A stretch of DNA of 21,122 nt from CAYLQD01 sp043819695 (GTDB lineage Bacteria; Planctomycetota; PUPC01). This document shows positions 15,541-21,122 of this stretch, piece after piece (the first letter of the stretch is position 1; every line of letters begins with the position of its first letter). Location: NCBI GenBank assembly GCA_043819695.1, contig JBDREM010000034.1, positions 1 to 21,122 on the forward strand. The letters run 5' to 3'. The notes under the pieces are model-generated. The model worked only from the letters and a program-made list of their open reading frames with translations. It was not told the DNA's origin and made no database searches. A program made the position numbers and the translations under genes.

Positions 15541-17253
15541 TCAGCGCGTCTCCGCGAGCGTGGCCTCGAGCTCCATCTGGCGGCTCCGGCGCCGCACCAT
15601 CAGCTTGACCTTGTCGCCCGGTTTCTTGTCGCGGATAATGTTCACGAGCTGCGCCAGGCCCTCGAGCTCGACGCCGTCGATCTTGAGGATCGAGTCGTGC
15701 CGCCGGATGCCGGCCTTTGCCGCGGGCGAGCTCGGTATCACGCGTGCGACCAGCACGCCGCGCAGGTCGACGGCGCCCGGCGCGCCCACGACGCCCAGCA
15801 TCGCGCGCGGCCGGCGCCTGATCTTCACTCCCTTCTTCAGCTCGGCGAGCGCCTCGGGCAGCACGGCCGACCACGCCGCGAACGCGATGCCGGAGTTCTG
15901 CCCGTGCGGCGAGTTGAGCGTGACGCCGCCGACGATCCCGAGGCAGCCGCCGTCGAGCCCGATCAGCGGCCCGCCGGTGTTGCCCACGTTCGCCCGCGCG
16001 TCGAACTGGAGCCGCGAGTCTTCCGACCGGCCGACGGCGCTCACGATCCCCGGCGTAAGCGTGAGGCTCTTCGGCTCGGGACTGCGGCCCAGCACGCAGA
16101 TATACGTGCCGATCTCGGCCGCCGGCTCGAGCGAAACGGCCGGCAGGCCCACGGCCTTCACCTTGAGCAGGGCAAGGTCGAGCTCCTGGTCCCAACCCAC
16201 CACCTCGGCCTTCAGCTCGCGCCCGTCGGCCAGCACGACCGCGACCGCCTTGAGCGTGCCGGCGATATTGAAGTAGCTCGTGGCGATCCATCCGTCCGGC
16301 TCGACGATCACGCCGGTGACGGTCGCGCCCTTGGGGCGCTTGAGCATCTCGCCGAGCAGAGCGGCCGGGCCGGTGCGGCCGATGTGCGGCTGACGCGTGA
16401 AACGCGCGTCGTCCTTCGTCCGGTCGACCTTGATCGCGACGACCGACGCGGCGACCTTCTTCGCCGCCTCTCGGAACCTGGCCGCGCGGGCCTCCCATCT
16501 CGGATAGATCGGCCTGCCCGGACTGCGGGCGATCTTCAGGCGCCGGCCGCGCACCTCCCGCTTCGCGAGGTCGGCCTCGATGGCCTTCTCGATGCGCGGC
16601 AGCATCACGTCGATGGGCACGGCGACGCCGAGCCACCGCGCGTCCGACACGTTCAGGCTGAGCACGCCGATGAGCCGGCCGCTGCCGTCGAGCAGCGGGC
16701 CGCCGTCGGACCCGGGATTAGTCGCCGCCGTCGTCTCGATCACCTCGCCGAGATAGACCGGCTGCTGCGCGAGCTTGCGCGGAACCTTGTACCGGCCGCT
16801 GAGCAGGCCGACGCTCACGCTCAGTTCGCCGTCGCTCCGGGCGAGCTGGAACGAATTGCTCACGGTCATCACCACCTCGCCGAGCTCCGCGCTGCCGGAG
16901 CGGCGGATGATAAACGCGGGGAACGGCTTGTCCTTGGGCGGGTCGACGCGGACGAGCGCGAGCTCGGTCTTCTCATCGGCCACCAGCAGCGTGCCCTTCA
17001 GGTCGAAGTGACCGGGCGAGATGATGTTGATGACGTTCGACTTCGGCGGCACGACGGTCGTCGACGTGAGCACGTATCCGAGCGGCGAGATGATCGAGCC
17101 GGTCCCGTAGAACGGCCGCCCGCCGCTCGTCACCGTGATGGCGACCGTGCAGCGGCCGGGGAGGTCGCAGGGGGCGATCTCCTCGGCGGCCGAGGCCGAG
17201 ACAAGAGGGAAAAGCGGAAAGAGAAGAAAAAGAAAAGCTCGACCGAATCGCAT
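15541..17253 (-). CDS. Tandem HtrA-like pseudoprotease with one PDZ domain
   Basis: This 570-aa exported protein has two trypsin-like domains and a C-terminal PDZ domain (about 485-565). In domain 1 (about 35-215) the usual catalytic positions are changed: His to T66 in VLTSTTVV, Asp to E97 in TELALV, and Ser to D183 in NPGSDGGPL. In domain 2 (about 265-475) His is F328 in IATSYFNIAG, Asp359 remains in ELDLALLKV, and Ser is T426 in NVGNTGGPL. Both folds otherwise keep the glycine-rich loops, so loss of activity seems selective. The ATG at 17253 is chosen because it opens a signal peptide (1-22) and follows GGAG at a 6-nt spacing. An in-frame start at 17418 would add an unconserved leader and lie inside the inserted repeat element. 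It is followed 1 nt later by the intact HtrA gene. Confidence 0.88.
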   Translation of the reverse strand: MRFGRAFLFLLFPLFPLVSASAAEEIAPCDLPGRCTVAITVTSGGRPFYGTGSIISPLGYVLTSTTVVPPKSNVINIISPGHFDLKGTLLVADEKTELALVRVDPPKDKPFPAFIIRRSGSAELGEVVMTVSNSFQLARSDGELSVSVGLLSGRYKVPRKLAQQPVYLGEVIETTAATNPGSDGGPLLDGSGRLIGVLSLNVSDARWLGVAVPIDVMLPRIEKAIEADLAKREVRGRRLKIARSPGRPIYPRWEARAARFREAAKKVAASVVAIKVDRTKDDARFTRQPHIGRTGPAALLGEMLKRPKGATVTGVIVEPDGWIATSYFNIAGTLKAVAVVLADGRELKAEVVGWDQELDLALLKVKAVGLPAVSLEPAAEIGTYICVLGRSPEPKSLTLTPGIVSAVGRSEDSRLQFDARANVGNTGGPLIGLDGGCLGIVGGVTLNSPHGQNSGIAFAAWSAVLPEALAELKKGVKIRRRPRAMLGVVGAPGAVDLRGVLVARVIPSSPAAKAGIRRHDSILKIDGVELEGLAQLVNIIRDKKPGDKVKLMVRRRSRQMELEATLAETR

Positions 17254-17283
17254 TGCGGGCTCCAAAGCGGCACCTGTCACTGG

Positions 17284-17312
17284 ATCATAATCGAGGCCGC
17301 GGCATCGTGCAA
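17284..17312 (-). promoter_or_regulatory. Promoter of the pseudoprotease/HtrA pair
   Basis: On the minus strand TTGCAC (17307-17312) and TATGAT (17284-17289) lie 17 bp apart. The predicted start near 17277 gives a leader of about 24 nt before the ATG at 17253. The -10 box matches at 5/6 positions and the -35 box begins with TTG. Confidence 0.55.
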
Positions 17313-17384
17313 GCATCTCGCGCACGTCGAGTGGATACTCCGAACGGGGGCTACTTGCCGGAAAGCCGGAACAGCCAACGAGCG

Positions 17385-17522
17385 GCAGTGGGGCTGTTGA
17401 AAAGGTCCGCCCGCTCACAGAGCGGGCCTACAAGGAGCCCCAGAACGCCGCGAAAGGGTCGTTCCTGTAGGCCGACTTTGTAAGTCGGCGGTTCCTTGCA
17501 CGTTTTTCAACAGCCCCGCAGT
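17385..17522. mobile_element. MITE-like element with 14-bp inverted repeats and 5-bp target duplication
   Basis: A 128-bp element (17390-17517) has perfect 14-bp terminal inverted repeats, GGGGCTGTTGAAAA at 17390-17403 and its complement at 17504-17517. It is flanked by GCAGT direct repeats at 17385-17389 and 17518-17522, a textbook 5-bp target-site duplication. It has no coding capacity. Inside are two hairpins with 8-bp stems and 3-nt loops: GCCCGCTC/GAGCGGGC (17409-17427) and GCCGACTT/AAGTCGGC (17471-17489). Each begins with TGTAGG when read outward, so they are inverted copies of one unit. It sits 20 bp after the stop of the membrane protein gene and 73 bp upstream of the HtrA pair promoter. 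It may act as a terminator or insulator. The parental transposon family is not assigned. Confidence 0.8.
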
Positions 17523-17541
17523 CCCGGTTTTCCGGCCCGCG

Positions 17542-19053
17542 CTACCGCGAGCCGACGGCGACGAGCGCCGGCCCGCGGCGAATCTGGACGAAACGCCCCT
17601 CGGCCGAAACGGTGAACGGACGCGGCCCGCCCGGCGCTTGCACCCAACGGAATTCGTAGCCGGCTCCTTTCCTCGCCCAGCGGCGCCTGAAAAGCTGCAC
17701 GAGCGCGTCGGCGTTCTTGGGCGCCGGGGCGGCCGCGAGCAGCGCGAGATCGTCGGGCGCCCCGCCAACGGACGCAAGGCAGAGGCTCTGGCCGATGTCG
17801 AGGAGTGGCTCGATGGTCGCTCCGTCCGGCAGGAAACGGTACGTGCCCCACGTCTTCTCGCTGGCCGAGTGGCGGCTGTAGAGGAGGAGCCTCGGCGGCA
17901 TCGGCGCCCCGGACATTAGCTGCGGCGCCTCACCGGGGCCGAGCCGGGAGATTCGCGCGAGGCCGACCTCGACGGGCGCCGCGCCGGGCTCGACGATGAT
18001 GATCGACACGGTCTCGAGCGCGAGCCCGGATGTTCCCGCGGTGAAGCTGAAGACGAGGGCCGCGCCGCCGGCGGCGATGCAGGCCGCGCCGCCGAGCCAC
18101 GCCCGCCGCCGCTTTGCCAACATCGCCCCGAAGCTCAACAGCAGGCCGGCTGCGGCCGCTGTGTAGCCCACCGCCAGCAGAGCCAGCCGGTGCCGCGGCT
18201 GTGCCGACCACGCCGGCGAATCGAACAGCCGAAACACGTCGGGCTCGACCGGGCCGAGGCCAACCGGCCGGCAGTTCGCCCGTACGCGCGCAACGACGCG
18301 CCTGAAGAACCGTTCGGTCTCCTTCGAGCGTTCAGGCATCTTCTCCCCGGCGGGCAGGCCGACGGCCATGACGATCCCCCGCCCGGCTCGCTGCCATACG
18401 AGCGGACGGTCGGCGGCCGATTCCGGAATGTCGATCCGCGTGGTGAAGTCGCTCGGCACGAGCAGCCCGCGGGGCAACCCAGGCGCCTGCTTCTCGCGCG
18501 CGTCTCCGGCTCCGAAGAGCGACCGCCAGAAGCTTGCCGACGCGGCGGGAATGGCGCGCGAGACAAAGATGAGCAGCACGGCGCCGCCCCGCCGGACGAA
18601 CCGCTCGACGGCGGCGCGCTCCTGCGGCTGGAGCTTGCTCTCGGCGAAGTCGTAGCAGATGATGAGGTCGACGGCCTCGGGCACACCGCGGCGGACGTCG
18701 CCGAGCCGGGTGAGGATCGATCCGGCGGGCAGGGCCTTGAGCATGCCGTCGCGCGCGGCGGCCCCGCTCGCGCGGCCGATCTCCGCCGCCTGCCAGCCGC
18801 CGGGTGGAATGCTCGTGATGTCGAGCCTGACGCCGCCGAGGGTGGCCGCCCACGGCTCCGACATCGGCAGCGCGTATTGCGCTTCGGCGCGCGCGGCACC
18901 GACGACGGTGGTGGCGCCGGGCGCGGCGATCTCGCCCGGCGAATTCGCCGGCACCTCGACCCAGCGGCCGGGCTTGTATATGATCGCGGCGGGCGAGGCC
19001 GCGCGGGCGACCGGCGCCGCGAGCAGCAACGCGAGCAGCAGGAGATGTCTCAT
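17542..19053 (-). CDS. Membrane protein with an amidotransferase-like periplasmic domain
   Basis: This 503-aa protein has a signal peptide (1-18, LLLLALLLAAPVARA). A large exported domain carries an amidotransferase-like strand-helix pattern: DLIICYDFAESKLQPQERAA (129-148) and ERFVRRGGAVLLIF (150-163). Two membrane helices lie at about 288-311 and 319-339, followed by a beta-rich C-terminal part. No catalytic cysteine elbow is visible, and the general design resembles the amidotransferase-like parts of the two VWA membrane proteins in the MoxR operon. The family is not named with confidence. The start at 19053 is chosen because it opens the signal peptide directly. Upstream in-frame starts at 19083 and 19110 lie beside or within an inserted repeat element. 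The gene stands alone between two MITE-like elements, and no convincing promoter was found. Confidence 0.75.
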   Translation of the reverse strand: MRHLLLLALLLAAPVARAASPAAIIYKPGRWVEVPANSPGEIAAPGATTVVGAARAEAQYALPMSEPWAATLGGVRLDITSIPPGGWQAAEIGRASGAAARDGMLKALPAGSILTRLGDVRRGVPEAVDLIICYDFAESKLQPQERAAVERFVRRGGAVLLIFVSRAIPAASASFWRSLFGAGDAREKQAPGLPRGLLVPSDFTTRIDIPESAADRPLVWQRAGRGIVMAVGLPAGEKMPERSKETERFFRRVVARVRANCRPVGLGPVEPDVFRLFDSPAWSAQPRHRLALLAVGYTAAAAGLLLSFGAMLAKRRRAWLGGAACIAAGGAALVFSFTAGTSGLALETVSIIIVEPGAAPVEVGLARISRLGPGEAPQLMSGAPMPPRLLLYSRHSASEKTWGTYRFLPDGATIEPLLDIGQSLCLASVGGAPDDLALLAAAPAPKNADALVQLFRRRWARKGAGYEFRWVQAPGGPRPFTVSAEGRFVQIRRGPALVAVGSR

Positions 19054-19464
19054 CGTGACGGCCCTGCCATTGCGGCGCGGCATTACCGGCCAGAGTAACA
19101 CTTCAGCCAAATGAAGAAGCAGAATCGCTTCGGTAGGCCGGCGCTGCGCCGCTCTCGTAGCACGGGCATCCTGCCCGTGATTCCACGGCCTGGAAGGCCG
19201 TGCTACGACGGTGTGCCGACCAATTCACTTAGCTGAAGTGTTACCGGCCAGAAAGCGCAACACTACCAACGAGAATCGCCCCTCAATTGTTCACCGCGAA
19301 CGGCGCGGAGTCAAGCGGCAACGCCCGGTCAGAAATTCTTTCGCTGCTGTGCGGCCGGGCCGCGGCGGACATGCTTGACGCGCAAGCGAAACGGCGGCAT
19401 GTTCTTGGGGCTGATGTCGTGCGGCACCGAGGTGCCTATGGCAGCGAACGCACGGGCGAGAACG
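19054..19464. other. Intergenic region with a MITE-like element and no intact gene
   Basis: This stretch of about 410 bp holds the 150-bp inverted-repeat element at 19095-19244. From 19253 to about 19464 there is no reading frame with family resemblance. It may include unrecognisable remains of the 5' part of the heparinase-like gene. Confidence 0.55.
19087..19252. mobile_element. 150-bp MITE-like element with GTAA ends and 8-bp target duplication (IS66-like)
   Basis: The element at 19095-19244 has 21-bp terminal inverted repeats that match at 19 positions. The outer 13 bp (GTAACACTTCAGC) are perfect. It is flanked by perfect 8-bp direct repeats, CGGCCAGA at 19087-19094 and 19245-19252. GTAA ends and 8-bp duplications are typical of IS66-family elements, so a non-autonomous IS66 relative is likely. 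The inside has two strong hairpins with 8-bp stems and 3-nt loops (19161-19179 and 19184-19202). These lie within a competing 10-bp outer stem, CGTAGCACGG (19156-19165) with CCGTGCTACG (19198-19207). There is a weaker third unit at 19133-19151. There is no open reading frame of its own. It lies 34 bp upstream of the start of the membrane protein gene. Confidence 0.85.
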
Positions 19465-20490
19465 TTTCTCATCATGGTGGCCGGCGTGACGGGCTCGGCC
19501 CTGGCGATGGTGGACTCGCGCGACGGGCGAGCCCGCTTCGTCGCGTGGGCGATGAAATACTCGAAGAACTTCCTTCGCGGCTTCACGCCCGACGGCTACT
19601 GCACCGAGGGGCTGGGCTACTGGAACTACGGCTTCGGCAACTTCGCGGCGCCGGCCGAGATGGTCCGCCAAGCGACGTCGGGCCGGATCGACCTCCTGGC
19701 CGGCCGGCGGCCCGCATGCCCGCGATGTTCCCCGATCGGATCGGCATCACGGACGGCCTCAGCCCCGTGTTCGCCGACTGCCGCGTCTTCGGGAAGCCAT
19801 CCTGGCCGCTGCAGTATTTCCTGCGGCGCCGGTTCGGCCTCGGCGGGTCCGCGTCGGGCGACGCCCGGCTCCTCTTCGCCGGGGGCCACGTGGCGATACG
19901 AATGATGTACTCGTTCAGCAATTCGGCGACGGTGGCGCCGATGCCGAAGACGAAAGCTCAGGCAGTGGAGGTCCGCACGTGGTCCGAGCAGGCGGGGGTT
20001 TTGATCGGCCGGCCGGGTAAGGGGTCATCGTGCCGCATCGGCGTGGCGCCGAAGGGCGGACACAACGCCGACCACCACAGCCATAACGACGTTGGGTCAT
20101 ACGTCGTCGCGCTCGGCAAGCGTCCGGTGCTTGCCGACCCGGGCGGCGAGGTCTACACGGCCCGCACGTTCAGCGGGCGGCGGCTCGCTCACGGTCGCCG
20201 ACGAGGCGGTGTTCGGCACGCCGCAGACCTTCGAGACGGCGCTGGTGGCGCTCGGCACGTGGGAGAAGCTCGGACACCGTTCGCTGAAGATCACCGACGC
20301 CGGTCAGTCGGTCCGCGTCGACTTCACGGCGACGGGCGGAACGCTGGCCGTCGAGGCCGAGCAGATAAAGGAGGGCCTCGGCATCGATGAGGTGCCGACG
20401 CGTATCGCGCTGAGGTTCAAGAAGCCCGTCACCGAGGCATCGGTCGCAGTGACGATAACGCCCGTCTCCCGGGGCCAACGGCGCGACTGA
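19465..20490 (+). pseudogene. Decayed heparinase II/III-family gene
   Basis: Pieces of one heparinase II/III-like polysaccharide lyase lie in order but in changing frames. Frame 1 (about 19465-19705) carries VAGVTGSALAMVDSRD, FLRGFTPDGYCTEGLGYWNYGFG. The sequence then shifts near 19700-19716 to frame 3, with MPAMFPDRIGITDG, FADCRV, and the conserved GGHNADHHSHNDVGSYVV (HSHND at 20076-20090) and VYTARTFSG. Near 20170-20195 it returns to frame 1 with SLTVADEAVFGTPQTFETAL to the TGA at 20488-20490. The N-terminal toroid is mostly missing. Roughly 90 residues usual between the HNHND region and the LTVxDE strand are also absent, so this second break looks like a deletion. The normal enzyme would be an exported lyase of uronic-acid polysaccharides. 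Assembly errors could explain single shifts but not the missing segments. Confidence 0.72.
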
Positions 20491-20512
20491 CGCGTCTTTG
20501 CAGCGCTGTAAT

Positions 20513-20547
20513 TGAATAATACGCCGACGCAGAAATCCTTCGCCGGC
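20513..20547 (-). terminator. Candidate terminator after rpoN
   Basis: On the minus strand, about 25 nt after the rpoN stop, GCCGGCG pairs with CGTCGGC (seven pairs including one G-U wobble, 11-nt loop) and is followed by GTATTATTC. The wobble works only in minus-strand RNA, which fits a terminator for rpoN. The T-tract is poor. Confidence 0.35.
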
Positions 20548-20572
20548 ATGATGGTCTTGTCTGATACGTACG

Positions 20573-21122
20573 CTAGTATTGGACGCGCTGGCGCGAGGGG
20601 GGGATGTTCAACACGCGGCGGTACTTGGTGACGGTGCGGCGGGAGATGTCGACGCCTTTCTCCTTGAGCGCGGTGACGATGTCGACGTCGCTGAGCGGGC
20701 TCTGCTTGTCCTCACTGTCAACGAGGTCCTTCACCGTGGCCTGCACGCTGTTACGCGAGGCGTCGGACCCGTTGCCGGCGGCCTCGGCCCGGCCCGCGAA
20801 GAAGAAGCGTATTTCGAATAGGCCGCGGGGGGTGTCGACGTATTTGTCGGAGATGGCGCGGCTGACGGTCGAGAGGTGGACGCCGGCGGCCTCGGCGACG
20901 ACGCCCATCCGCAGCGGCCTGAGGAACTGAATCCCGCGCTCGAGGAACTCCCGCTGGTGTTTGATGACCTCCTCGACAATCCTGCGAAGGGTGTTGCGCC
21001 GCTGCTCGATGGCGTCGATAATCCACTTGGCGGCCTGCAGCTTCTTCTTGATGTACTCTTTCTCCTCGGGCGAGCTGTCGGGCGACCGCAGAACGCGAAG
21101 GTAGTGCCTGCTGACCCGGAGC
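20573..21122 (-). CDS. rpoN: RNA polymerase sigma-54 factor, C-terminal part
   Basis: The frame is open from the right edge to a TAG at 20573-20575, giving 182 visible residues of the sigma-54 C-terminal half. An internal ATG at 20906-20908 is not the start, because conserved sequence continues upstream: LRVSRHYLRVL, EEKEYIKKKLQAAKWIIDAI, EQRRNTLRRIVEEVIKHQ, REFLERGIQFLRPL. The helix-turn-helix follows (VAEAAGVHLSTVSRAISDKY), then TPRGLFEIRFFF. The RpoN box RRTVTKYRR lies near the C-terminus, next to LNIP. These regions bind core RNA polymerase and the -24 promoter element. The N-terminal activator-interacting region lies outside the window. A glycine- and alanine-rich stretch (AGRAEAAGNGSDAS) between FFF and the RpoN box is normal linker. 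Sigma-54 needs an enhancer-binding partner, which is not in this window. Confidence 0.95.
   Translation of the reverse strand, partial: LRVSRHYLRVLRSPDSSPEEKEYIKKKLQAAKWIIDAIEQRRNTLRRIVEEVIKHQREFLERGIQFLRPLRMGVVAEAAGVHLSTVSRAISDKYVDTPRGLFEIRFFFAGRAEAAGNGSDASRNSVQATVKDLVDSEDKQSPLSDVDIVTALKEKGVDISRRTVTKYRRVLNIPPSRQRVQY

Noticed and set aside
17254..17418. N-terminal extension of the pseudoprotease from an ATG at 17418
   Set aside because: The extension has no signal peptide, contains the predicted promoter and enters the inserted repeat element. The ATG at 17253 has a ribosome site and a signal peptide.
19054..19110. N-terminal extension of the membrane protein from 19110 or 19083
   Set aside because: The 19110 start lies within the inserted element and the extension would put charged residues before the signal peptide.
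17385..19252. CRISPR array or composite transposon between the two repeat elements
   Set aside because: There are no regularly spaced direct repeats, and the two elements have unrelated ends and different duplication lengths, so they inserted independently.
20573..20908. A short stand-alone 111-aa DNA-binding protein
   Set aside because: Conserved sigma-54 sequence continues upstream of this ATG to the window edge, so it is the C-terminal end of rpoN.

Overview
The window is GC-rich bacterial DNA with almost every gene on the minus strand. The best guess for the host is a Planctomycetota-like bacterium, or a neighbour within the PVC or FCB groups. This rests on gene content and style: a long MoxR/DUF58/BatA/VWA operon preceded by a giant PQQ-type propeller protein and a secreted squalene-cyclase-fold protein, HtrA-like proteases with degenerate partners, a heparinase II/III-family remnant, and hairpin-rich intergenic elements. 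No rRNA or tRNA gene and no CRISPR array was seen, so taxonomy is inference.

Region 1 (1-12530, minus strand, transcribed right to left) is one apparent operon of at least seven genes. It encodes a 1517-aa secreted double-propeller protein, a secreted alpha-toroid (prenyltransferase/squalene oxidase-like) protein, a MoxR AAA+ ATPase, a DUF58 VWA protein, a BatA-type membrane VWA protein, a second large membrane VWA/glutamine-amidotransferase-like protein, and the first codons of another gene that leaves the window. Gaps are -14 to about 19 nt. A good sigma-70-type promoter (12593-12621) stands in front. Family knowledge suggests the MoxR ATPase remodels or activates targets through the VWA proteins at the membrane. 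The two exported proteins may be periplasmic clients or partners.

Region 2 (12531-17541) starts with a divergent promoter region. It feeds a plus-strand secreted protein of unknown function (12867-14267). That gene meets the HtrA pair tail to tail over a 30-bp gap that holds a hairpin. The pair is a tandem pseudoprotease (15541-17253), in which both trypsin-like domains have lost catalytic residues, followed 1 nt later by an intact HtrA-type protease (14298-15539). A promoter is visible at 17284-17312.

Region 3 (17385-21122) is looser. A membrane protein with an amidotransferase-like fold (17542-19053) is bracketed by two miniature inverted-repeat elements, each with a perfect target-site duplication. 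The first is 128 bp with 5-bp GCAGT repeats. The second is 150 bp with 8-bp CGGCCAGA repeats and GTAA ends like IS66-family elements. Both carry paired GTAG-hairpin units. Beyond them lies a decayed heparinase II/III-like gene (about 19465-20490) and then the C-terminal part of rpoN (sigma-54), which runs off the right edge.

No clearly new defence or biosynthetic system is visible. The points most worth following are the pseudoprotease/protease pair, the two MITE-like elements with their shared hairpin units, and the architecture of the propeller-led MoxR operon.
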